Source: Chloroflexota bacterium
Lineage (GTDB): Bacteria > Chloroflexota > UBA4733
DNA: 34,842 nucleotides
Assembly: GCA_023381895.1 (NCBI GenBank)
Contig: JAMCTA010000173.1
Coordinates: 1-34,842 of the forward strand
Reading direction: 5' to 3'
Shown here: one piece after another, positions 9,201 through 16,889 of the stretch
How the letters are laid out: each line of letters opens with the position of its first letter
How positions within the stretch are numbered: the first letter of the stretch is position 1
Made by a program: the position numbers and the translations under genes
The notes under the pieces: generated by a model
The model's database searches: none
What the model was told of the DNA's origin: nothing
The model's input: the letters and a program-made list of their open reading frames with translations, nothing else

Positions 9201-9716
9201 ATGCCCCGAACCGAGATCAACAGGGATAACCTTGAAGAGCGTGTTGTAGACATCCGGCGTGTCACCAAGGTCGTCAAAGGAGGCCGCCACTTCACGTTTA
9301 GTGTCGTTGCGGTAGTCGGTGATCGTCAGGGTCACGTTGGTGCTGGGATCGGCAAAGCTGGTGAAGTGGCGGACGCTATCCGCAAGGCCGTCGAAGATGC
9401 GAAGAAACACATCGTCACCGTACAGCTGGCTGAGCACACTATTCCTCACGAGACGTCTGCACGATTCTGTGCCTCCAGCGTCTTGCTCCGCCCCGCCTCA
9501 CCGGGCACGGGAGTTATCGCCGGCGCTGCTGTGCGGGCCGTTGTCGAGGTGGCGGGTGTGCGCGATGTCCTCAGCAAGACCATCGGCAGCTCAAGCAAGG
9601 TCAATACCGTTGCCGCAACGATAGAAGCGCTGCAGACGTTGCAGACGCCCCAACAAGTCGCGGCCCGGCGGGGTATTCCCGTAGAGCGACTGTTACGAAA
9701 GGCCGCCGTGTCGTGA
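9201..9716 (+). CDS. rpsE: 30S ribosomal protein S5
   Basis: A 171-aa S5 with the dsRBD-like N-terminal domain (VTKVVKGGRHFTFSVVAVVG then GHVGAGIGKAGEV) and the C-terminal domain with RPASPGTGVIAGAAVRAVVE. S5 takes part in decoding fidelity and mRNA unwinding. AAGGAGG lies 4 nt before the ATG. The gene that normally follows, rpmD (L30), is missing: only 91 bp separate rpsE from rplO. Confidence 0.97.
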   Translation: MPRTEINRDNLEERVVDIRRVTKVVKGGRHFTFSVVAVVGDRQGHVGAGIGKAGEVADAIRKAVEDAKKHIVTVQLAEHTIPHETSARFCASSVLLRPASPGTGVIAGAAVRAVVEVAGVRDVLSKTIGSSSKVNTVAATIEALQTLQTPQQVAARRGIPVERLLRKAAVS

Positions 9717-9807
9717 CACTCATCCTCAATGTGATACGAGTGGATGGGCTTCGCAACTCAGACAGCGGAGCGGGATTTCGATCACCTGACGAGGAGGGAC
9801 ATCTGAG

Positions 9808-10302
9808 ATGAATCTCGCCGATCTCCGCCCTGTTGCAGGGGCAACTCACCACAAGAAGCGGCTCGGGGCCGGAACCGGCTCAGGTCACGGTAAGACGTCT
9901 GGTCGAGGAACCAAAGGCCAGCGGGCTCGCCGTCGCGGTGAATACACCCCCACGTTTGAAGGTGGTCAGACCCCGTTCGTCAAGCGTATGCCATATCGTC
10001 GGGGCTTCAGGAACGCTCTGTTCAAGAAGCGCTTTGAAGTCATCGATCTTGATGTCTTGGAGTCTCTCCCAGCAAACTCGGTGGTCACCTTGGAGTCGCT
10101 GACCACTGACGGAATCATTCGACCACGCTTCGCGGGATTGGGTCCCTTCTGCGGGCTGAAAGTTCTCGGAAGTGGCACGCTCACGAAGTCCTTGACAGTG
10201 CACGCCGCGAAGTTTTCCAAGAGTGCCAAGGCTCGCGTCGAGGAGTTGGGCGGCACAGCAGAAGAGCTTGGTGAGAACAATCCTCAACCTAAGCAGTTCT
10301 AA
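9808..10302 (+). CDS. rplO: 50S ribosomal protein L15
   Basis: A 164-aa L15 with the Gly/Lys/Arg-rich N-terminal extension (HHKKRLGAGTGSGHGKTSGR, then GTKGQRAR) that threads into 23S rRNA and a C-terminal globular domain with GSGTLTKSLTVHAAKFSKSA. Length is slightly above the usual 145-150. SD GAGGAGGGA. secY follows after 28 bp. Confidence 0.96.
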   Translation: MNLADLRPVAGATHHKKRLGAGTGSGHGKTSGRGTKGQRARRRGEYTPTFEGGQTPFVKRMPYRRGFRNALFKKRFEVIDLDVLESLPANSVVTLESLTTDGIIRPRFAGLGPFCGLKVLGSGTLTKSLTVHAAKFSKSAKARVEELGGTAEELGENNPQPKQF

Positions 10303-10330
10303 TCGTGAGCCGACGTGGAAGTAGAGTGCC

Positions 10331-11656
10331 GTGAACGAAACACTTGAGAGGCTGCTGAACGCATGGCGCCTTCCGGACCTGCGCCGCAAGCTCCTCTACA
10401 CGTTCGGCATCCTCATCATCTTCCGCCTCATCGCGCACGTGCCGATTCCTGGCGTCAACACACAGGCGCTGGCACAACTCTTTCAGACCAACCAAACTAT
10501 CTCGATGCTCGATCTGTTCTCCGGTGGAGCGCTGACGAGCTTTTCCGTCGCCGCGATTGGCGTCTACCCCTACATCACGGCAACAATCGTCATGCAGCTC
10601 CTCACCCCTTTGATCCCACGGTTAGAGCAGCTCAGTAAAGAGGGGGAACAGGGCTACAATCGTATCAACCAGATCACGCGAATGATCACCGTGCCAATCG
10701 CAGTCCTCCAGGCATTTGGAACGGTCACCCTCCTCCACAACGCCCAAGGGGCAGCTGCTGGAGCCCAGGTCATCCCTCAGTTCGGGCTGTGGGGTGTAAC
10801 GCTCCCCGTGTTCTGGCAAAGTCTTGCAATGCTGGTCACGATGACGGGCGGAACAGTCGTACTCATGTGGCTTGGCGAGCTCATCACCGAAAATGGCATC
10901 GGAAACGGTGTGTCACTCATCATCTTCGCAGGCATCGTATCTCGACTCCCGACCCTCGTTCAGCAGACGGCAGTAGCCGGAAACAATCTCACCGGCGCTC
11001 TGGTTCTGGCCCTAGTCGCCCTCGTGCTCGTGGTTGGAATCGTCGTGATCTATCAGGGCGAGCGCCAGATTCGCGTCGAATATGCACGTCGCATCCGTGG
11101 TAACCGCCAATATCAGGGTGGCAGTACTCACATTCCTTTGCGCGTCAACTCTGCAGGGATGATTCCCTTAATTTTCGCGATGTCCATCATGCTATTCCCC
11201 GCAACGGTCGCGTCATATTTCACCGCATCGCCGGTCTCCTGGATTGCCGCTGCCGCCACATTCATTTATAACCTGTTCAATAGTCAGGGCGTGCTCTACT
11301 GGGTTCTCTACTTCGTCCTCGTGGTAGGCTTCACGTACTTCTACACCTTAGTGGTATTCCAGCAGCAGAACCTACCGGAGGTCTTGCAGAAGAATGGTGG
11401 ATTCATCCCAGGGATCAGGCCTGGGCGCAATACTGCCGAGTACCTGCTGCGAGTGCTCAACAGGGTGACGCTGGCCGGAGCGCTGTTCTTGGGCCTCGTG
11501 GCTATTTCACCATTCTTTGTTCGAACTATCACTGCCACGCAAGCGCTCACACTGTCGAGCACAGGTCTACTCATCGTGGTCGGCGTGGTCTTGGACACCA
11601 TGAAGCAGTTGGAAGCGCAGCTCCTGATGCGCCGCTATCAGGGTTTCATCCGCTAG
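10331..11656 (+). CDS. secY: Preprotein translocase subunit SecY
   Basis: A 441-aa integral membrane protein with about ten hydrophobic segments and SecY signatures: RKLLYTFGILIIFRLIAHVP in TM1, the plug region after MLDLFSGGALTSFSVAAIGV, and GFIPGIRPG in the cytosolic loop before TM9. It forms the SecYEG channel for secretion and membrane insertion. The start is GTG at 10331. Its place after rplO is standard, but adk, map and infA, which often follow secY, are not here; rpmJ follows after 84 bp. Confidence 0.97.
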   Translation: MNETLERLLNAWRLPDLRRKLLYTFGILIIFRLIAHVPIPGVNTQALAQLFQTNQTISMLDLFSGGALTSFSVAAIGVYPYITATIVMQLLTPLIPRLEQLSKEGEQGYNRINQITRMITVPIAVLQAFGTVTLLHNAQGAAAGAQVIPQFGLWGVTLPVFWQSLAMLVTMTGGTVVLMWLGELITENGIGNGVSLIIFAGIVSRLPTLVQQTAVAGNNLTGALVLALVALVLVVGIVVIYQGERQIRVEYARRIRGNRQYQGGSTHIPLRVNSAGMIPLIFAMSIMLFPATVASYFTASPVSWIAAAATFIYNLFNSQGVLYWVLYFVLVVGFTYFYTLVVFQQQNLPEVLQKNGGFIPGIRPGRNTAEYLLRVLNRVTLAGALFLGLVAISPFFVRTITATQALTLSSTGLLIVVGVVLDTMKQLEAQLLMRRYQGFIR

Positions 11657-11668
11657 GAACCAACACCC

Positions 11669-11701
11669 AGACGTGAAGCCGGTGCACATACGTCTACCGG
11701 C
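11669..11701 (+). promoter_or_regulatory. Two interleaved, mutually exclusive hairpins upstream of rpmJ-rpsM
   Basis: AGACGT (11669-11674) is complementary to ACGTCT (11690-11695), and GCCGGT (11678-11683) to ACCGGC (11696-11701). The arms interleave, and the second and fourth segments touch, so both stems can hardly form together; this suggests alternative structures. The site heads the alpha-operon part (rpmJ-rpsM-rpsK-rpsD-rpoA-rplQ). In E. coli, S4 represses its operon through a pseudoknotted leader ahead of rpsM, so an S4 switch is a possible but unproven reading. Confidence 0.35.
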
Positions 11702-11740
11702 AATCCAGCAGGCAGCAGCAAAGAATGGGAGAAGCATCTG

Positions 11741-11854
11741 ATGAAAGTGAGAGCTTCCGTTCGGCCGCGGTGCGACAAATGTCGCATCATCAAGCGGCGC
11801 GGGGTAGTGATGGTGATTTGCCCGGTGCCGAAGCATAAGCAGAAGCAAGGCTAG
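11741..11854 (+). CDS. rpmJ: 50S ribosomal protein L36, zinc form
   Basis: A 37-aa protein: [20 protein letters not shown], then [17 protein letters not shown]. The zinc ligands C11, C14, C27 and H32 are all present, so this is the zinc-binding (C+) form. L36 stabilises 23S rRNA near the GTPase-associated region. Start ATG at 11741 follows GGGAGAAGC; the TAG stop lies within the SD (TAGGAG) of rpsM. Standard position before rpsM. Confidence 0.95.
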   Translation: MKVRASVRPRCDKCRIIKRRGVVMVICPVPKHKQKQG

Positions 11855-11863
11855 GAGATAATA

Positions 11864-12244
11864 ATGGCACGTATTGCGGGGATCGATATTCCGCGGGACA
11901 AGCGTGTAGAGATTTCCCTTCGCTACATCTTCGGTATCGGCCCGACAAACAGCCGGAAAATTCTAGAGGCGGTGGGGGTGAGCCCCGACACGCACGTGCG
12001 CAATCTCACAGAGGAAGAACGCACGCGTATCGATCGCTATGTCAGCGAGCACTATCGCGTCGAGGGCGATCTCCGCCGGGAACAACAGCTGAATATCAAG
12101 CGACTCCAGGACATTGGCTGCTACCGCGGCATCCGGCACCGGCTTGGACTCCCAGTGCACGGGCAGCGGACACGTACGAATGCCCGCACAAAGCGCGGCC
12201 AGAGGAAGACTGTGGGTGGCCGCAAGCGTGTGGCGAAGAAGTAA
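11864..12244 (+). CDS. rpsM: 30S ribosomal protein S13
   Basis: A 126-aa S13 starting [20 protein letters not shown] with the IFGIG helix-hairpin-helix region, and the typical [20 protein letters not shown] and TNARTKRG blocks before a basic tail. It sits in the 30S head and contacts the P-site tRNA and L5. The SD is TAGGAG overlapping the rpmJ stop. Confidence 0.97.
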   Translation: MARIAGIDIPRDKRVEISLRYIFGIGPTNSRKILEAVGVSPDTHVRNLTEEERTRIDRYVSEHYRVEGDLRREQQLNIKRLQDIGCYRGIRHRLGLPVHGQRTRTNARTKRGQRKTVGGRKRVAKK

Positions 12245-12310
12245 GCAGCAACAGCTCAGCACAGAGCCCGACCAAGTGCAGCTGTCTATGACACAGTGAG
12301 GACGTAGAGC

Positions 12311-12724
12311 ATGCCAGAACAACGAACGACTCGAAACCGGCCCGGACCAGTGCGCGGTCGGCGCCGTGAGCGCCGAATCGTTCCCCGTGGACAGGCTCAC
12401 ATTCAGTCCACGTTCAACAATACGATTGTGACCATGACCGATCCCGCGGGCGCTGTCGTCGCGTGGTCCAGCGCGGGATCCAGCGGTCAAAAGGGCTCGC
12501 GCAAGAGCACCCCATTTGCTGCGCAGATGTGTGCGGAGGCCGCCGCACGGAAGGCGATCGATCACGGCATGCGCCAAGTGGACGTATACGTTAAGGGACC
12601 GGGATCAGGGCGTGAAGCGGCAATCCGGTCTCTCCAAGCTGCCGGTCTTCAAGTTCTCAGCATCACCGATATCACCCCTATTCCCCACAATGGTTGCCGG
12701 CCCCCGAAGCGGCGGCGCGTCTAG
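12311..12724 (+). CDS. rpsK: 30S ribosomal protein S11
   Basis: A 137-aa S11: [40 protein letters not shown] and the end [20 protein letters not shown] are textbook. S11 lines the mRNA exit (E-site) cleft of the platform. The N-terminal 15 or so residues form a basic extension slightly longer than usual. rpsD follows after 19 bp. Confidence 0.97.
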   Translation: MPEQRTTRNRPGPVRGRRRERRIVPRGQAHIQSTFNNTIVTMTDPAGAVVAWSSAGSSGQKGSRKSTPFAAQMCAEAAARKAIDHGMRQVDVYVKGPGSGREAAIRSLQAAGLQVLSITDITPIPHNGCRPPKRRRV

Positions 12725-12743
12725 TTTACATAAGGAGAAGCCC

Positions 12744-13427
12744 GTGGCACGGTACACCGGACCAGTTTGCCGCATCTGCCGCCGTGAGAGCGTTAAGCTC
12801 TTCCTGAAGGGTGAGCGCTGCACCACTAAGTGCCCTTTGGACGGCCCTCGCAACGCCGGCGCCGATACAGGTTCGCGAGGGAGTCGCCGATCTGCAGGAA
12901 CAGACAAGCGGACCCCACCAGGTATGCACAAGCAGCGCCGCCGCAAGTCTTCCGAATACGCGGATCAGCTTCGCGAAAAGCAGAAGGCACGTAAGTTCTA
13001 CGGCGTTGGCGAGCGCCAGTTCCAAAAGGCGTTCCACGAAGCCGATCGCCGCAGTGGCCCGACTGGTGATAACTTATTCTCAATCATGGAATCCCGCTTG
13101 GATAATGTCGTGCATCTACTCGGGCTTGGGCGCTCTCGCCCAGAAGCTCGCCAGATTGTGCGCCACGGCCACGTTCTCGTCAATGGTCACAAGACGGATA
13201 TTCCGTCCTACCAGGTCAAAGCCGGCGATACCATCTCCATCCAGCAGTCCAGCCGGGAGATCGAGCTGTTCAAGGCCATCGCAGAGGGCTTCGGTAACGC
13301 TCGACGGCCTAACTGGCTGTCCTTCGATGCCGACACCTGGACAGGTCGCGTATTGAGCAAGCCTGGTCTTGGCGATGCAACGCTGCCGGTGCGCGAGCAA
13401 CTCGTCGTTGAATACTACTCTCGATAG
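12744..13427 (+). CDS. rpsD: 30S ribosomal protein S4, zinc type with an insertion
   Basis: A 227-aa S4, a primary 16S rRNA binder and the classical alpha-operon repressor. Zinc ligands C9, C12, C26 and C30 are present. The S4 RNA-binding domain is clear (SRLDNVVHLLGL and RPEARQIVRHGHVLVNG). Compared with the usual 200-209 residues it has about 18 extra, Gly/Arg/Ser-rich, at roughly residues 33-53 between the zinc site and PPGMHKQRRRKSSEY. The GTG at 12744 is chosen because MARYTGPVCRIC is the family start and AAGGAG lies upstream; a longer frame that enters rpsK is not supported. Confidence 0.95.
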   Translation: MARYTGPVCRICRRESVKLFLKGERCTTKCPLDGPRNAGADTGSRGSRRSAGTDKRTPPGMHKQRRRKSSEYADQLREKQKARKFYGVGERQFQKAFHEADRRSGPTGDNLFSIMESRLDNVVHLLGLGRSRPEARQIVRHGHVLVNGHKTDIPSYQVKAGDTISIQQSSREIELFKAIAEGFGNARRPNWLSFDADTWTGRVLSKPGLGDATLPVREQLVVEYYSR

Positions 13428-13442
13428 TGTTGGGAGGCTGAA

Positions 13443-14426
13443 GTGTCTATCACTACTCTGCCCACCGCACCACGTCTCCAGCGATTGGAGAGCACAGATC
13501 GTTATGGCAGGTTCGAGGTGACACCACTCGAGGTGGGTTTCGGTGTCACTATCGGCAATTCGCTTCGACGTGTTCTCCTTGCATCGCTCCCTGGTGCAGC
13601 CATTACGTGGATCCGTATTCGTGGCGTACTGCACGAGTTCACCGACGTTCCCAATGCGAAAGAGGACGTGTACGAGCTCGTGCTCAATGTCAAGAAGATC
13701 CGTCTCCGCTGCTTCGCCGACGAGTCGCAAACGCTGCGGCTCACGGTACAACGTGAAGGCCCTGTGACAGCGGCCGACATTCAGTGCCCGAGCACGGTAG
13801 AGATCGTCAACCCGGAGCAGCATCTACTCACCCTGGCGAGTGCCAGCCAGGAACTGGAGATCGAGTTCATCGTCGATCGGGGTCGAGGTTACGTCTCTGC
13901 AGATGAGCAGCCGCGAGATCACCAGGTGGATTCTATTGGCATGATTCCGGTAGACTCGATTTACTCTCCAATCGTCAAGGTCAACTTCACCGTTGAACCT
14001 ACGCGCGTTGAGAGTAGCGCGAACTATGACCGTCTCATCCTGGATGTTTGGACCGACGGTACGATCACCGCGGAAGAAGCAATCAGTCAGGCGACTGATA
14101 TCCTCGTCCACCACTTCAGTCTTCTGGGGGGAACGACTACGGTTGGTATCCAGGAGCCCACCGAATACACTATTGCAGGCATTACTGTACCGGAGCAACT
14201 CTTCGACACCCCTATCGAAGACCTAGGGTTACCCAAGCGCAATACCAATCCACTGCGCCGCAAGAAGATTCTCAAACTCGGGCAGCTACTGCAACTGAGT
14301 GAGCAGGAGCTCCGCTCAATCAACAACCTGGGCCCAAAACTCACGAGTGAGATTTTCGACCGCCTCGCTCTGCGCACGAGCCCCGCAGGCCAGGCACGAG
14401 ATCTCCATGATGAAAGCGAGGAATGA
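13443..14426 (+). CDS. rpoA: RNA polymerase alpha subunit
   Basis: A 327-aa alpha subunit. The N-terminal dimerisation domain has RYGRFEVTPLEVGFGVTIGN followed by SLRRVLLASLPGAAI; the C-terminal domain has the helix-hairpin-helix region LSEQELRSINNLGPKLTSEI. Alpha nucleates polymerase assembly and binds UP elements and activators. GTG start at 13443. Length is normal. Its stop overlaps an ATG 6 bp before the preferred rplQ start. Confidence 0.97.
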   Translation: MSITTLPTAPRLQRLESTDRYGRFEVTPLEVGFGVTIGNSLRRVLLASLPGAAITWIRIRGVLHEFTDVPNAKEDVYELVLNVKKIRLRCFADESQTLRLTVQREGPVTAADIQCPSTVEIVNPEQHLLTLASASQELEIEFIVDRGRGYVSADEQPRDHQVDSIGMIPVDSIYSPIVKVNFTVEPTRVESSANYDRLILDVWTDGTITAEEAISQATDILVHHFSLLGGTTTVGIQEPTEYTIAGITVPEQLFDTPIEDLGLPKRNTNPLRRKKILKLGQLLQLSEQELRSINNLGPKLTSEIFDRLALRTSPAGQARDLHDESEE

Positions 14427-14428
14427 GT

Positions 14429-14824
14429 ATGCGCCATCGAATCGCGCAGAGAAAGCTCGGCCGCCCTACTGATCACCGCGTGTCAATGCTGCGTAACATG
14501 TGTGCGTCATTGATTCAGTACGAACACATCACCACCACTGAGGCGAAAGCCAAGGAGGTTCGGTCGATAGTAGAAAAGCTCATTACCCTTGCGAAGCGGC
14601 GTGACCTGCATGCCCGACGTCTCGTGCGTGCACGCCTGTACGACGAGGGTGCAGCCCGAAAGCTCGTTGACATCATCGCGCCAGGCTACGCATCCCTCCA
14701 GACGGGACCAGGGTCGAAGGGCGGATTCACGCGCCTCTACCATCTCGGGTTCCGTAAGGGCGATGCCGCACCGCTCGCGCGCCTTGAGCTCGTCTCCTAC
14801 CAGCCACCGACTCCGGTGCAGTAG
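14429..14824 (+). CDS. rplQ: 50S ribosomal protein L17
   Basis: A 131-aa L17: MRHRIAQRKLGRPTDHRVSM, then LITLAKRRDLHARRLVRARL and a C-terminal GGFTRLYHLGFRKGDAAPLA. It lies near the tunnel exit. Two in-frame ATGs exist (14423, 14429). I chose 14429 because GAGG at 14418-14421 then has a 7-nt spacer (only 1 nt for 14423) and L17 normally begins MRHR. It ends the alpha-operon part. Confidence 0.95.
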   Translation: MRHRIAQRKLGRPTDHRVSMLRNMCASLIQYEHITTTEAKAKEVRSIVEKLITLAKRRDLHARRLVRARLYDEGAARKLVDIIAPGYASLQTGPGSKGGFTRLYHLGFRKGDAAPLARLELVSYQPPTPVQ

Positions 14825-14865
14825 GCTACTGATCGGCGAATGATGCAGAGCACAGCGGTCCCCCC

Positions 14866-15678
14866 ATGGAACAGAAGCCTCAGCGCGTCCGGGCTGCCGT
14901 TCGCTACGATGGTACCGACTTCCTCGGCTTTCAGCGCCAGGCAACTGGACGAACGGTACAAGCTGTGCTAGAGCAAGCATTGCTCCGCTGTTCTTCTCCC
15001 CGAGCAGTTGTGCCCGCCGGCCGCACAGACACCGGGGTGCACGCAGCGGGACAAGTGGTGCATTTCGACTACACCGGCAGGGTTCCTGTCGACAGGCTGT
15101 CGGTATTCCTGAACGACCGGTTGCCGCGCGACGTCTCGGTCATCAGCTGTCAGCCTGTACCTCCGTCGTTTCACGCTCGGCGTTCGGCGCTATCACGCAC
15201 GTACCGCTACACTCTCATTGCGACCAGGACAAGAGACCCCCTACGCGAGCGCTACGCCTGGCGGATCGACCGCCCACTCCATCAGGAGCTCCTGTGCGCG
15301 GCACTCGCAGCAGTGAAAGGGCAGCACAGCTTTCGTCATTTCGGCGAGATCCCAGAGTCAAAACAACAGCGCCATATCATCGAGCAGCACCGAGGCTGGC
15401 AGCGGAAGATGCTTTCGACGGAGATCGAGAAACAGGGAGACACTCTCCACATTACGTTGGAAGCCGACGCATTCCTCACTCATATGGCGCGCGCGCTCAT
15501 CGGCACGTTCGTCGCGATCAGTCGGGAACGCTGTTCTTTAGCCCGGCTACGAGAAGCACTCTCCGATTCGAGATCCAGCGACCAGCTAGCGCCGATGGCA
15601 CCACCTCAAGGGCTTGTCTTGTGGAGTGTGCAGTATCCAGAAGGACTAGACGCCGCCCCACTCCATCAGGGATCATAG
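14866..15678 (+). CDS. truA: tRNA pseudouridine(38-40) synthase TruA
   Basis: A 270-aa TruA. The catalytic aspartate is D55 in AGRTDTGVHAAGQV; VRYDGTDFLGFQRQ near residues 12-25 and FHARRSALSRTYRY are also typical. It converts U38-U40 of the tRNA anticodon arm to pseudouridine. The order rplQ-truA-rplM-rpsI is widespread. The start ATG at 14866 follows GGTCCCCCC, a poor ribosome-binding site. Confidence 0.95.
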   Translation: MEQKPQRVRAAVRYDGTDFLGFQRQATGRTVQAVLEQALLRCSSPRAVVPAGRTDTGVHAAGQVVHFDYTGRVPVDRLSVFLNDRLPRDVSVISCQPVPPSFHARRSALSRTYRYTLIATRTRDPLRERYAWRIDRPLHQELLCAALAAVKGQHSFRHFGEIPESKQQRHIIEQHRGWQRKMLSTEIEKQGDTLHITLEADAFLTHMARALIGTFVAISRERCSLARLREALSDSRSSDQLAPMAPPQGLVLWSVQYPEGLDAAPLHQGS

Positions 15679-15704
15679 ACAGCTTGATAATGCAAGGATA
15701 GATG

Positions 15705-16193
15705 ATGAGCACATATTCTCCCAGCATTCGGGATATCCATCGCCAGTGGTACCTCGTCAATGCCCAGGACCTGGTACTTGGCCGTCTTGCTACCGAGGTC
15801 GCCCGCGTCCTCATGGGCAAGCACAAGCCGACATATGCGCGCCACATAGATACCGGCGATTACGTGGTGGTGATCAACGCAGCGAAGGTGCGCGTCACCG
15901 GAAGCAAGCAGACGCAGAAGATGTATAGCCGCCATTCCAATTTTCCCGGTGGCTTCCGTCAGCGCGATCTCGCAACCATGCTAGCTTTGCACCCCGAGCA
16001 GGTTATTGAAGACGCGGTCAAAGGTATGCTCCCAAAGAATCGGCTGGGTGCTGCGATGTTGAAGAAGCTCCGCGTGTTCGCAGGTCCCGAACACGAGCAT
16101 AGTGCTCAGCGCCCTACCCCACTGAACGTAGTCGGCAAGCACGGCCATCCGAGCGGGCCTTTCGCTGAAGCCATTGCGCTCCAGCAAGCGTAG
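15705..16193 (+). CDS. rplM: 50S ribosomal protein L13
   Basis: A 162-aa L13 with WYLVNAQDLVLGRLATEVAR near the N-terminus, HIDTGDYVVVINAAKVRVTG and the VKGMLPKNRLGAAMLKKLRV block. The core is the usual 142-147 residues, with a C-terminal extension of about 15. Tandem ATGs lie at 15702 and 15705; AAGGA at 15694-15698 gives a better 6-nt spacer to 15705. L13 is an early 50S assembly protein and is paired with rpsI. Confidence 0.95.
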   Translation: MSTYSPSIRDIHRQWYLVNAQDLVLGRLATEVARVLMGKHKPTYARHIDTGDYVVVINAAKVRVTGSKQTQKMYSRHSNFPGGFRQRDLATMLALHPEQVIEDAVKGMLPKNRLGAAMLKKLRVFAGPEHEHSAQRPTPLNVVGKHGHPSGPFAEAIALQQA

Positions 16194-16214
16194 CGGAGAA
16201 AGAATACGAACAGC

Positions 16215-16610
16215 ATGAATACACAGCGATACTTTTATGGCACTGGCAAGCGGAAGACTGCAGTTGCACGCGTGCGGCTCTATCCAGGCACAGGCCAGAT
16301 CACCGTCAATCAGAAGCCGGTCGACGCCTACTTTGGCTGGGCGTCGCTCCGTGACGTTGCGGGCGAGGCCTTCGTTACTACCCAGATGCAGGGCAAGTTC
16401 GATGCAATGATCACCGTACAAGGTGGCGGCATTAGTGGACAAGCTGAAGCGATCCGCCACGGGGTGACCCGCGCCCTCATCGCCATGGACGAGACGCTGA
16501 AGCCCGCGCTCAAGCAGGCTGGTCTCGTCACACGCGACGCGCGGATGAAAGAACGAAAGAAGCCAGGACTCAAGCGGGCACGCAAGGCTCCTCAGTTTAC
16601 GAAGCGCTAG
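16215..16610 (+). CDS. rpsI: 30S ribosomal protein S9
   Basis: A 131-aa S9 starting YFYGTGKRKTAVARVRLYPG, with GGGISGQAEAIRHGVTRALI and the C-terminal tail ending in KR that reaches the P-site tRNA anticodon. Normal length. It is the last gene of the translation cluster and is followed by a strong hairpin. Confidence 0.97.
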   Translation: MNTQRYFYGTGKRKTAVARVRLYPGTGQITVNQKPVDAYFGWASLRDVAGEAFVTTQMQGKFDAMITVQGGGISGQAEAIRHGVTRALIAMDETLKPALKQAGLVTRDARMKERKKPGLKRARKAPQFTKR

Positions 16611-16644
16611 GGGCACGGGGGGAGCGACCTCGACACCGCCCCAC

Positions 16645-16692
16645 GGAGGGCTTCGCCATTGGCCTGCGCATTGCAGCCTGGCGAAGCCCTCC
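16645..16692. terminator. Strong hairpin between rpsI and the convergent acetyltransferase
   Basis: GGAGGGCTTCGCCA (16645-16658) and TGGCGAAGCCCTCC (16679-16692) form a perfect 14-bp stem; the 20-nt loop can pair further (GGCCTGC with GCAGCC). No U-run follows, but the strength and the convergent setting suggest that it separates the ribosomal cluster from the minus-strand gene. Confidence 0.7.
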
Positions 16693-16889
16693 TGTGTGCT
16701 ATCTTCCCACGATGTATCCGCGTCTGCACGTGAAGAGCCCCACCTGTGAACCGCATACGCAACGTCAAGCGCTGAGCACCGCCTCCGCATCTCAGGCCTC
16801 CCCAGACGGTATCCCCACTGCGCTCTAAGAGACAGCAAGCAGCAGTGCCCTCAAGTGCACTCAGTAGATGCCCACCAACAGCCTGAACG

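Noticed and set aside
12516..12743. N-terminally extended rpsD reaching into rpsK
   Set aside because: S4 begins at MARYTGPVC with its own AAGGAG; the upstream part is rpsK read out of frame.
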